64,000 bases of DNA from Omphiscola glabra (taxonomy: Eukaryota > Mollusca > Gastropoda > Lymnaeidae), in contig OZ024797.1 in the NCBI GenBank assembly GCA_964017045.1, forward strand, positions 15,272,863 through 15,336,862, read 5' to 3'. Of this stretch, positions 23,886 through 33,955 are shown piece by piece (position 1 is the stretch's first letter; every line of letters begins with the position of its first letter). The translations under genes were made by a program, and so were the position numbers. The notes beneath the pieces are model-generated. The model did not search any database. It saw nothing but the letters and a program-made list of their open reading frames with translations, and had not been told where the DNA came from.

Positions 23886-24326
23886 CGGCAAGTGCTAAGA
23901 CCAAGTCTATAAATCAAGCTGGAGAAACCTATTTATATATTCTTAGGATTTAGAGCCACACATTTATATCAAGGTACGCCTAAATGCTAGTCGCTAGTAG
24001 AGACGATATTTTATTCTTATCAGCAGAAACGTAAAAAATAACAATTCTTGTCTATCTCGCCGATTTAGTGCCCCCCACACCCCCCACCCCCCCACCCACA
24101 CCCGTCATTTTTCAAGTGAGGCCAACGGCACCTGCCTTGTCTTGCCACAGCTTCCAGTCACATGTACAAACAATGGCTCATTACTTGGTTTTTGTCTAAT
24201 GTAGCAAGATGATAACAAGGTGCACGCCAATTTGCCTGCGAGTCCGAGGGTGGATTGTAATATCTGTTGTTCCTACAGGTGAATTATTTATTCTTGCTAG
24301 AATGCACATTTGAATGTGTATGTGCG

Positions 24327-24654
24327 GGTTACCGGAAATTTGATCGAAAGAAATTTCGTCGAAAGAAAATTGATCGACGGAAATTTGATAGAAAGAAATT
24401 TCGTCGACAGAAAATTGATCGACGGAAATTTGATCGAATGGAAATTTGATCAAATCTTTTTTTCAGTTCACACCTAAAAATGTTCGTCAAATTTCTTTTT
24501 GAACGAACTATACTATACAGTAAAACAAAATAATGCGTTCAAAAAGAAATTTGACGCAAAATTTAAACGTGTAAACTAAAAAAAAGATTCGATCAAATTT
24601 CCGTCGATCAATTTTCTGTCGACGAAATTTATTTCTGTCAAATTTCCGGATACG
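24327..24654. mobile_element. Palindromic Mutator-like miniature element, copy 1
   Basis: A perfect 9 bp target duplication, gtatgtgcg, lies at 24318-24326 and 24655-24663. The element starts ggttaccggaaatttgatcg and ends aatttccggatacg. It is nearly one long inverted repeat: the arms carry gaaagaaatttcgtcga and gaaaattgatcgacgg blocks, and the inner part pairs caaatttctttttgaacg with cgttcaaaaagaaatttg. No coding capacity. A 9 bp duplication fits Mutator-like transposase; the class is inferred. Confidence 0.85.
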
Positions 24655-24990
24655 GTATGTGCGGCTCGCATGCTGAGTGCAAGGTGAACAGGCTGAGAAT
24701 CGTCGACCTATCTGAACTGAGGCAGACATAACACGATCGGATTGATTGCAATGTGAGTTTGTCTACATTTTTTGTAAGAGTAAAGCTGACGACTGATGGG
24801 ATTGTGCGAGTGTTCTTCAAATTAATAACACCAAACCAAACAATGACTTCGTGAAGATACACATCCAAGATTTCAATCAATATTTCACTTAATTATCTTA
24901 TGTAACTATGGAAACTGATATCATTACACTTACACGCTAACATAAATAATAATTAAATGTAATCAAAGGTTTGGAGCTTACACTATTAGT

Positions 24991-25156
24991 CAGTGGCGTA
25001 GAATGGGGAGTTCGGAGGGGGGTGGTAGGCCGAAAGAGGCACTTTTCCTTGAGTGGGTGGGGGTCATTTTCTGCCATCTGCTGAGTTTTTTCGTGGAAGG
25101 GGCAGCGATAATCATGACCCACACCCCGGGCGGCAATAACCCCAGCTGCGCCACTC
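24991..25156. mobile_element. Probable short hAT-like element, diverged
   Basis: Left end cagtggcgtag and right end gctgcgccact form an imperfect terminal inverted repeat 166 bp apart. The flanking 8-mers match poorly, so the assignment rests on the termini and on similarity in style to the element at 25610. Confidence 0.45.
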
Positions 25157-25224
25157 TTGTTTAGCCATGTATTTAAATCTTATTAATGCACCCAATAGTT
25201 TGTAAGAATTCACGTGAATCAGAC

Positions 25225-25511
25225 TTCATGAGCTATTCAAGTTATCCTTCATCACAGGCAATCGACCCGACACAAAGGAGGGTGCTACATTAGATGATAG
25301 AAAGATGTTTGTAGACTCAATAAATGAAGGACTGGGTTCAAGCTGTGTGAAGGAAATAGAAGAACAAGATGTGCGCAAGTTTGAAATAGAAGAACAAGAT
25401 GTGCGCAAGTTTGAAATAGAAGAACAAGATGTGCGCAAGTTTGAAATAGAAGAACAAGATGTGCGCAAGTTTGAAATAGAAGAACAAGATGTGCGCAAGT
25501 TTGAAAAATAA
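25225..25511 (+). other. Open frame with in-frame 10-residue repeats, doubtful exon
   Basis: An open frame of about 95 codons runs from after a stop near 25222 to 25511. The first 40 or so residues are non-repetitive and protein-like (...NRPDTKEGATLDDRKMFVDS...). They are followed by five copies of EEQDVRKFEI, encoded by the 30 bp tandem array. The array continues past the stop with the same DNA unit, so the repeat is a DNA-level feature. I recognise no domain. Whether the non-repetitive part was ever an exon is open. Confidence 0.2.
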
Positions 25512-25575
25512 GAACAAGATGTGCGCAAGTTTGAAATAGAAGAACAATATGTGCGCAAGTTTGAAATAGAAAGAC
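25358..25575. repeat. Tandem repeat, 30 bp unit, 7 copies
   Basis: Unit gaagaacaagatgtgcgcaa then gtttgaaata; copies nearly identical. Confidence 0.95.
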
Positions 25576-25609
25576 AGGACGTTAAAAGAAGAACGTTACG
25601 GCTAATAGC

Positions 25610-25804
25610 CAGAGGCGTAGCGTAGGGGGTGCAGGGGGGTACAGATGTACCCGGGTGCCCGCTAGATAGGGGAGCCAAAATTTTAATGTGCTTTGGTATT
25701 GTTTTATTGATGAAAATAATGGGTTTGAGAGTTGAAAAGAAGAAAAGAGTGAGCTTTAAAATGAACCTTGTCCCCGGGCGCCAAACACTCTAGCTACGCC
25801 TCTG
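25610..25804. mobile_element. Short non-autonomous hAT element, 195 bp
   Basis: A perfect 8 bp target duplication, ctaatagc, lies at 25602-25609 and 25805-25812. The ends are inverted repeats: cagaggcgtagcg on the left and ctagctacgcctctg on the right. 8 bp duplications and CAG-type ends are characteristic of hAT. No coding capacity. Confidence 0.85.
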
Positions 25805-25887
25805 CTAATAGCCTTCCTCGTCGTAAAGAACAAATGAAGGAATGACAAGAAATAGAAAGTATTTGAAAAAAGGATGTTATACGTACA

Positions 25888-25965
25888 GGTACCCAGGGGC
25901 GTGGGAGAGAGGGGAACGCCAGCTTTCCCTTGGACCATTTTTAACACAGTAACTTTTGGCAATAA
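25888..25965 (+). repeat. Dispersed repeat, copy 2 (see 23278)
   Basis: Same order of words as the copy at 23278-23358; roughly 75 per cent similar by eye. Confidence 0.5.
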
Positions 25966-26005
25966 CATGAATATGGTAAACACTTAAGTTGTTTAAATAC
26001 TTTCT

Positions 26006-26706
26006 ATGTCTTGTCATTCCTTCATGTGTCCTGTCTTTCTATGTCTTGTCATTCCTTCATGTGTCCTGTCTTTCTATGTCTTGTCATTCCTTCATGTGTC
26101 CTGTCTTTCTATGTCTTGTCATTTCTTCATGTGTCCTGTCTTTCTATGTCTTGTCATTTCTTCATGTGTCCTGTCTTTCTATGTCTTGTCATTCCTTCAT
26201 GTGTCCTGTCTTTCTATGTCTTGTCATTCCTTCATGTGTCCTGTCTTTCTATGTCTTGTCATTCCTTCATGTGTCCTGTCTTTCTATGTCTTGTCATTTC
26301 TTCATGTGTCCTGTCTTTCTATGTCTTGTCATTTCTTCATGTGTCCTGTCTTTCTATGTCTTGTCATTTCTTCATGTGTCCTGTCTTTCTATGTCTTGTC
26401 ATTTCTTCATGTGTCCTGTCTTTCTATGTCTTGTCATTTCTTCATGTGTCCTGTCTTTCTATGTCTTGTCATTCCTTCATGTGTCCTGTCTTTCTATGTC
26501 TTGTCATTTCTTCATGTGTCCTGTCTTTCTATGTCTTGTCATTTCTTCATGTGTCCTGTCTTTCTATGTCTTGTCATTTCTTCATGTGTCCTGTCTTTCT
26601 ATGTCTTGTCATTTCTTCATGTGTCCTGTCTTTCTATGTCTTGTCATTCCTTCATGTGTCCTGTCTTTCTATGTCTTGTCATTTCTTCATGTGTCCTGTC
26701 TTTCTA
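26006..26706. repeat. Tandem repeat, 35 bp unit, 20 copies, one variable site
   Basis: Unit ctttctatgtcttgtcatt, then c or t, then cttcatgtgtcctgt. Apart from that single C/T site I see no differences between units. Reading the site along the array gives CCCTTCCCTTTTTCTTTTCT. The three long + strand frames of about 250 codons exist because 35 bp shifts frame in each copy and no frame has a stop. Confidence 0.96.
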
Positions 26707-26802
26707 TTCAACTCCCACATACCTTTTTCTTCTATTTGTTATCTTTAAACGGATAACAAGTTACGTCATATTGAAGTGAAGCCGGGAAATCATTAGGTAC
26801 GT

Positions 26803-26832
26803 TTTTTTTTTTTTTTTGGGGGGGGGGGGGGC
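26803..26832. repeat. Poly-T followed by poly-G
   Basis: A T run of about 15 bases passes directly into a G run of about 14. Confidence 0.9.
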
Positions 26833-27336
26833 ACGTAGAAATAAAAAAGAAGAGACCATGATGGCAGGTCAATGTCCTGTGTTGTCAAACTGACCAACAG
26901 GATATGTGTTAATATTAATGTACAATATGAGCTATAACAGATACGTTGTTGATGTGCGTAGGGTCATGCTGACCTAGTAAATAATGGGTATTGGGGGGGG
27001 GGGGGATTCAGCAGACGCGGTAGTGTTATTAGTTAAACCACGTGATAGGTCGGAAAGTTCAGCCTCGTTATGGCTAATGAATGCATCGTCTCAGCTATCT
27101 CATTGGCTGATTTATGCGGGAAATGTTAATGCAGTCAGGAAAGACAAACGATGTACAAACATGTTTAGTAAATACAGTATTAGGTCATAGGTCATCTAGT
27201 GCAGGTATAACAAATGTGCCGGGATTTGAACAATATACAGAAATAACGGGTTACAATCCTTTCTCTTTGTAGAAATGAACAGAACGGAAGAGAGAAGGAA
27301 GGGCTGAATCAAAAGTGCAGGGAACAAGTAAAGGTT

Positions 27337-27482
27337 AAAGGGGAGAGAGAGAGAGAGAACGTGGTAAAATAAAGTAGAAATAGAAAAGAGTGTTTATAAA
27401 GAAGAAGAAGAGAGAAATGTATGGAAGATATGAAAAAGATGGAAGAGATGAAAAAGACGGAAGAGATGGAAGAGGTGGAGTA
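27337..27482. repeat. Purine-rich tract with gagagaga and gatggaagagatgaaaaa repeats
   Basis: GA run at 27342-27358, then three copies of a gatgaaaaagatggaagag-type unit near 27428-27475. Confidence 0.7.
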
Positions 27483-27882
27483 TTGAGACGAAGGTCGAAC
27501 CACCGTCAGACTTGTGTCAATGACCTTTAGGTCATAACAGACGGATCACCTTACCATCCAGGTGAAATATTTTTGGTCATTAAAGTTTAATCATTCCCTC
27601 ACTGTGTCCTATCTATACGTCTGGAAGCTAAATGTTCAATCTAGAAACCTTACATGTGCCCAGGGAAATGAGAACGTTCAGAAAGTTCAAGCAAAGGAAT
27701 GATTTGTGTTAGTGCTTTGTCCAGCAAGAAATGAGGTAGTATTGATTCTAAATAAATAAATAAAAGGAGATGTAGACGGGAGCAAAAGTTATCATGACAA
27801 TTTGGATGGCTGGTTTTATTGTGTGAGAGTTAAGCTGACATACGTCTATCACTGTAAGCCTTAGGCGATTACAATTTAAATC

Positions 27883-28478
27883 ATACAATGTAAATCATAC
27901 AATTTGAGCCATACAATGTAAGCCATACAAAGTAAGCCATACAAAGTAAGCCATACAATTTAAGCCATACAAAGTAAGCCATACAAAGTAAGCCATACAA
28001 AGTAAGCCATACAATTTAAGCCATACAAAGTAAGCCATACAAAGTAAGCCATACAATTTAAGCCATACAATGTAAGCCATACAATTTAAGCCAACAATGT
28101 AAGCCATACAATTTAAGCCAACAATGTAAGCCATACAATTTAAGCCATACAAAGTAAGCCATACAAAGTAAGCCATGCAATTTAAGCCATACAAAGTAAG
28201 CCATACAAAGTAAGCCATACAATTTAAGCCATACAAAGTAAGCCATACAAAGTAAGCCATACAATTTAAGCCATACAAAGTAAGCCATACAATTTAAGCC
28301 ATACAAAGTAAGCCATACAAAGTAAGCCATACAATTTAAGCCATACAAAGTAAGCCATACAAAGTAAGCCATACAATTTAAGCCATACAAAGTAAGCCAT
28401 ACAAAGTAAGCCATACAATTTAAGCCATACAATTTAAGCCATACAATTTAAGCCATACAATTCAAGCCATACAATGAG
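27883..28478. repeat. Tandem repeat, 14-15 bp unit, about 40 copies
   Basis: Units agccatacaatttaa and agccatacaaagta alternate in a partly regular pattern (one ttta followed by two agta in much of the array). Long minus-strand frames (Tyr/Gly/Leu/Met-rich) are artefacts. Confidence 0.94.
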
Positions 28479-28822
28479 ATGCATTTTAGTAGCTTCATGA
28501 ATTCTGTTGTTCTTTAAGACACTTTTTTCGGGGAATGGGGGGGGGGGGCATTTCAGACTTATGGGTGATAAGCGCCAAAATTCGCAATAATAACGATCAG
28601 GGAAATCTCTAACTCCGCCCCAGCCCAACATTCCAATTGTGACGTTTTTGCTCTAGCTTAGTCTCGCCCCTGAAATACTTGTATTACCCCAGAAAATGTT
28701 TGATAAATTCAAAATGCAATGATATAATTCATTTTAGCAAATACCTGAAGTTAGTTTTGCGTTATTCTACACTTAATCAGAGAGCAACGGTGCTAATTAA
28801 AAAAATACATGTAACTTGACCT

Positions 28823-28921
28823 CAGAGCCATCATATGGGCCCTGCAAGTGCTAAGGCAGCCTGGGGTTCCGGATATTGAATGTAAAGGGGGACAAACCCG
28901 AACAGTCAAGCGACGGCTCTG
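28823..28921. mobile_element. Short non-autonomous hAT element, 99 bp
   Basis: A perfect 8 bp target duplication, cttgacct, lies at 28815-28822 and 28922-28929. The ends are inverted repeats, cagagccatc and gacggctctg. The left terminus is also seen alone at 3741. Confidence 0.85.
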
Positions 28922-29081
28922 CTTGACCTGGATATGTTATAAAAATTTTTATACTACTCAATAGTAATGTGGTTCTTAATGTTTATTTAGACTCTTTGGG
29001 GTAAAATGCTCAAATAATAAATGATCGGTTGTTTGAGAACAGACGGCACATGCTTGATACTTGGCATCTTTATCACTTTAA

Positions 29082-29512
29082 TGCAGTCGCCAATGTGAGA
29101 CGGCCGCTACTGCCAAAAAATATTCTACGGTAAGTTCGTACATGGGAGGAGCTTTGATGGTGGTCACAAGAAACGCCTTTAAGACGCCCTAAAAGCCTCA
29201 CTGAAAGCGTTCGATACAGACTCGGGCACGTCGGAAGAAACGGCAAAGGACCGAGCATCGTACCGCTCCTCCGTACACAGGGGTTCCGTACGACATGAAA
29301 CCAACAGAACAGCGGCTGCAGGGCACAAAAGACATGCAAGAAAAGCCCGGGGTAACTCTGCACCAGGAGATGTTCCCTCAATTCCTTGCACTTACTGCGC
29401 AAAAGAACATTCCGGGCAAGAAACGGTCTCATCAGCCATCTGCGCACCCACAGCCGTGTTCAGAATTCGCCTATGCGATGATTAAGGTCGTCATGGTCGA
29501 CTGCGACTGACA
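29082..29512 (+). pseudogene. LINE reverse transcriptase 3' end, frameshifted
   Basis: Three reading frames together give the C-terminal region of an animal non-LTR retrotransposon ORF. The first part ends KIFYGK...GGHKKRL followed by a stop. The second runs KASLKAFDTDSGTSEETAKD through RSSVHRGSVRHETNRTAAAG to CTYC. The third continues with TFRARNGLISHLRTH and stops at about 29490. The last two pieces form a split zinc-finger-like C-x2-C...H-x3-H tail typical of this LINE group. At least two frameshifts and a stop make it a pseudogene. The reverse transcriptase core is missing, as expected of a 5'-truncated insertion. The short open frames on both strands here (29073-29447, 29179-29391, 29295-29510) are by-products. 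Confidence 0.85.
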
Positions 29513-30440
29513 AACTATATATAAGATATTTAGAGAGATAATAGGTTGATAGCCTGTTTAACCTTCTTACGGATGTCCACTTCATCAAATCTAAATAGCC
29601 ATGTTTATATGTATTGCAAATCAAATATCGCTTTACAAATTTTGTATTCCAATTAAGTTAAGCTACTAGCGCCGCTTTCGGTAAGGTAATAATGACTTGT
29701 TTTGTATGTAAGCCAGCAAAAGCATTTAAAATGATAATACTACGTCTTTCCCTGATACTAATCACTGACATAAAATTATACTTTTAATAGGAATTTTTTT
29801 TTCCAACTAAATAAGTTTTAAAGTTGTTGAACAGGAGTAAAGCATTTACCAGTACGCTTTTTAAATAAAAGTAAGCCAATCCATACATGACACACTCCCC
29901 CATCCCACCCCTCCCTCACCTAATTATATTACTCGTCGCTGTAAGATTGAATCTCTGAGATTTCTCATTTATCTCTCTCCACGCCGTTGTTCACAAACTT
30001 AAAGGTGCAATGTACAAAAATTTGCGGAATTTTCCTATAATATAAAGCTAAATTATTCCAACTAAAAAACTCCCCCAGCACACATGTTTCCGATTGCGCA
30101 CCGTCTGACTGAGAATGGCGTCAAGCTGAGAGATGGCCAGAACCCAATGACTTTCCTTTTGATAGTATTTTGGTTTAAATTTATGCTACATTTCTGTCCA
30201 GGGGCGGAACGAAATAGGCTTGATTAGAGACAAGGGTTTATTATAGAATCGTTCGGCATATGTTCATTACTCGCTCAAAGTAATTAAAATCAAGGTCGCG
30301 TTAAGGAAACTTAAATTGGGTGCATCGACGTCGGGCGTGTGTGTGTGTGTGGGGGGGGGAGGGGGGGTCATTAACATAATTTTGAAACCAGGTGTCGGGC
30401 TTTCAACATTTCAACAACTGAACCCAGAGCCATGTCACGG
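29513..30440. other. Unique AT-rich sequence, no gene recognised
   Basis: Nothing beyond a G-rich run at 30340-30368 and weak homopolymers. No gene. Confidence 0.4.
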
Positions 30441-30459
30441 CACGAAATAACCTTTGATC

Positions 30460-30461
<2 letters not shown>

Positions 30462-30496
<35 letters not shown>
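30462..30496. repeat. TA dinucleotide microsatellite
   Basis: About 17 perfect ta units. Confidence 0.95.
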
Positions 30497-30497
<1 letters not shown>

Positions 30498-30795
30498 TTT
30501 TTATTGGTAGTTTTCTATAGTGTGGTACCCCAAATTACCGTTCATCTTGCACTAACATAATTCTTTATACGAGCTCTACATCGAGGTTCTAAATAAATGC
30601 ACATGTTTAGGCCCTATGGATCATTACTTCATTACAGATCTACTTATCCCGATGGTAGAGTAATTTTTTAAATTATTATTTAGCTTTCACCTCAGATTTA
30701 CCAGAACAATCGATGCTTTTCTATAATTATGGTTTAAGACTTGTGATGGAGTCATGATACGATAGAACTTTTAACGTTATTTTATTATTTTATTT

Positions 30796-32335
30796 AGTTT
30801 ACTGATCACAAGTTTACTGATCACAAGTTTACTAATCACAAGTTTACTGATCACAAGTTTACTGATCACTAGTTTACTGATCACTAGTTTACTGATCACA
30901 AGTTTACTGATCACAAGTTTACTGATCACAAGTTTACTGATCACAAGTTTACTGATCACAAGTTTACTGATCACTAGTTTACTGATCACTAGTTTACTGA
31001 TCACAAGTTTACTGATCACAAGTTTACTGATCACAAGTTTACTGATCACAAGTTTACTGATCACAAGTTTACTGATCACAAGTTTACTGATCACAAGTTT
31101 AGTGATCACAAGTTTACTGATCACAAGTTTACTGATCACAAGTTTACTGATCACTAGTTTACTGATCACTAGTTTACTGATCACTAGTTTACTGATCACT
31201 AGTTTACTGATCACTAGTTTACTGATCACAAGTTTACTGATCACAAGTTTACTGATCACAAGTTTACTGATCACAAGTTTACTGATCACTAGTTTACTGA
31301 TCACTAGTTTACTGATCACTAGTTTACTGATCACAAGTTTACTGATCACTAGTTTACTGATCACAAGTTTACTGATCACTAGTTTACTGATCACAAGTTT
31401 ACTGATCACAAGTTTACTGATCACTAGTTTACTGATCACAAGTTTACTGATCACAAGTTTACTGATAATAAGTTTACTGATCACAAGTTTACTGATCACA
31501 AGTTTACTGATCACAAGTTTACTGATCACAAGTTTTCTGATCACAAGTTTACTGATCACAAGTTTACTGATCACTAGTTTACTGATCACTAGTTTACTGA
31601 TCACTAGTTTACTGATCACTAGTTACTGATCACAAGTTTACTGATCACTAGTTTACTGATCACTAGTTTACTGATCACAAGTTTACTGATCACAAGTTTA
31701 CTGATCACAAGTTTACTGATCACTAGTTTACTGATCACTAGTTACTGATCACTAGTTTACTGATCACTAGTTTACTGATCACTAGTTACTGATCACTAGT
31801 TTACTGATCACTAGTTTACTGATCACTAGTTTACTGATCACAAGTTTACTGATCACAAGTTTACTGATCACAAGTTTACTGATCACAAGTTTACTGATCA
31901 CTAGTTTACTGATCACTAGTTTACTATTCACTAGTTTACTGATCACAAGTTTACTGATCACTAGTTTACTGATCACTAGTTTACTGATCACAAGTTTACT
32001 GATCACAAGTTTACTGATCACAAGTTTACTGATCACAAGTTTACTGATCACAAGTTTACTGATCACAAGTTTACTGATCACTAGTTTACTGATCACTAGT
32101 TTACTGATCACTAGTTTACTGATCACAAGTTTACTGATCACTAGTTTACTGATCACAAGTTTACTGATCACTAGTTTACTGATCACAAGTTTACTGATCA
32201 CTAGTTTACTGATCACAAGTTTACTGATCACAAGTTTACTGATCACAAGTTTACTGATCACTAGCTAAACTGATCACAAGTTTACTGATCACTAGTTTAC
32301 TGATCTCTAGTTTACTTATCACAAGTTTACTAGTA
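30796..32335. repeat. Tandem repeat, 15 bp unit, about 100 copies
   Basis: Unit tttactgatcacaag or tttactgatcactag. Each contains the palindrome tgatca, and the second variant adds actagt. The a/t site at unit position 13 is the main variation; rare units lose one t (agttactgatc) or differ by one base. Because 15 is divisible by three, both strands are open for hundreds of codons (ISKLV polymer on -, LITSL polymer on +). No start context or non-repeat flank suggests a protein. Confidence 0.97.
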
Positions 32336-32649
32336 TCAAAAATAATGGTGTAAAACTTTTACTACAAGGGAGAACATTTGGGTTTGAAGAGAAATTGATA
32401 CATTAGTAAACAGTCCATGATTATGCGGCATACACCCCCCCCCCTTTTCTTTCCTCTTTGCTTATTGGCCAATAATCCCTGCCATATCTCTATCCCCCCA
32501 CCCCCGAACTTGCAGTGAAGAGAAAAAGTTAAGACACCCGATCTCAAGCAGGTTTAGCGTCAAATCCCCGTCCAAGTTTTTCAGTACTAATGAAGACAAA
32601 GGTTATCACCGGTACCCCCGCTGATTTATCTCCCTTGTATCTTATGAGA

Positions 32650-33100
32650 TGGCCAAGTCAGTTTTTGTGCTCATCGAGAGACTAAAGAACATGTGGACTA
32701 GGCCGAGAGACTCAAGAACTACTGGACGAGGCCGGGAGATTCAAGAACTGCTGGACTAGGCCGAGAGACTCAAGAACTGCTGGACTAGGCCGAGAGACTC
32801 AAGAACTGCTGAACTAGGCTGAGAGACTCAAGAACTGCTGGACTAGGCCGAGAAACTCAAGAACTGCCGGACTAGGCCAAGAGACTCAAGAACTGCTGGG
32901 CTATAGGCCGAGAGACTAAAGAACATGTGGACTAGGCCGAGAGACTCAAGAACTGCTGGGATATAGGCCGAGAGACTAAAGAACATGTGGACTAGGCCGA
33001 GAGACTCAAGAACTACTGGACGAGGCCGAGAGATTCAAGAACTGCTGGACTAGGCCGAGAGACTCAACAACTGCTGGACTAGGCCGAGAGACTCAATGTC
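32650..33100. repeat. Tandem repeat, 29 bp unit, about 15 copies with higher-order duplication
   Basis: Unit core gaactgctggactaggccga then gagactcaa. A longer segment with the variants aagaacatgtggactaggcc and ctgggatataggcc appears to be duplicated as a block (about 32890-33000). Confidence 0.9.
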
Positions 33101-33531
33101 TACTTTATATTTATTATATGGAGAAAAAAAATCACTTACAAATGTTTATAGGGAAAATGTAATTAAAATAAACGTATATGAATTTTTATTGAGATATTTA
33201 ATCATTTCGACCGCTCAGAAGACTATCTATAGATATATTCTACAATTATTGACATTGTGATGGTGAAAATGGAAATTTAAAAAAAAAAATGGTTGTACAG
33301 TTTGTGAGTGTGTGTGGGGGGGGGGGGCTTTTTTTTAAATTACCTATAAATATGCGTAACACTCGGAATCTTAAAAAACAATGATAGAAATTTTTTCAGA
33401 AATCGAATCGATTTAAATATCTGCTCGTTGCGTGTATACTTTAAGCAATTTTTAATTGGTACGTTTTTTATTAAAAATAAATTTAATATAATCATTATTT
33501 TCGTTGTAGTTGAGCGTGAAAAAATATGTGG

Positions 33532-33576
33532 GTGGGCCTATGTTATAGAGAGGTTAAACTCTGGTGGGCCTATATT
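33532..33576. repeat. 32 bp minisatellite, left part, interrupted by a LINE
   Basis: ggtgggcctatgttatagag then aggttaaactctggtgggcc: about 1.4 units of the array that resumes at 33830. Confidence 0.85.
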
Positions 33577-33829
33577 GTATGGCATCTTTCCGTCTAAAAG
33601 AGACGATAGATTTATCTTCTCTGGTGGCAGTCTCTTGTGCAAGTCCCAAACACGAATGCGGTGGAGCAGTGTTTTCTGGCCTTTCTATGCGCTCTCTTTA
33701 CAGCTGCTTTCGCCCTGTAGAGCTCCTCGGCACGTAGTGATCCTGCTTTCACGATGCCCCGCCATGTGGATCGATCCTCCGCCAGGTCCTCCCAATTTGA
33801 AATGTTGATGTTGGCCGCCTTCATGTCTC
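33577..33829 (-). pseudogene. LINE 3' fragment inside a minisatellite
   Basis: On the minus strand the frame reads RDMKAANINISNWEDLAEDR, then STWRGIVKAGSLRAEELYRA, a Lys/Arg/Ala-rich stretch, and CSTAFVFGTCTRDCHQRR with a stop. This is the C-terminal tail of the same retrotransposon group as the frame at 60972. The first Cys of the terminal zinc-finger pair is replaced by Phe and the histidine part is lost, so it is decayed. Its non-coding 3' end (gacggaaagatgccataca on the minus strand) matches the 3' end of the 60934 element (gacggaaggatgccatac). It is only about 250 bp long and has 32 bp minisatellite units on both sides. Confidence 0.85.
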
Positions 33830-33955
33830 TTGGGCCTATATTATAGAGAGGTTAAACTCTGGTGGACCTATATTATAGAGAGGTTACACTCTGGTGGGAC
33901 TATATTATAGAGAGGTTACACTCTGGTGGGCCTTATATTATAGAGAGGTTACACT
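33830..33955. repeat. 32 bp minisatellite, right part, about 4 copies
   Basis: Units of tgggcctatattatagagag then gttacactctgg, matching the piece left of the LINE fragment. Confidence 0.92.

Noticed and set aside
25989..26779. Three overlapping + strand frames of about 250 codons
   Set aside because: All three are the same 35 bp repeat in different phases.
30777..31619. 280-codon minus-strand frame and overlapping + strand frame of pentapeptide repeats
   Set aside because: A 15 bp unit without stops opens both strands automatically; no sign of a gene.
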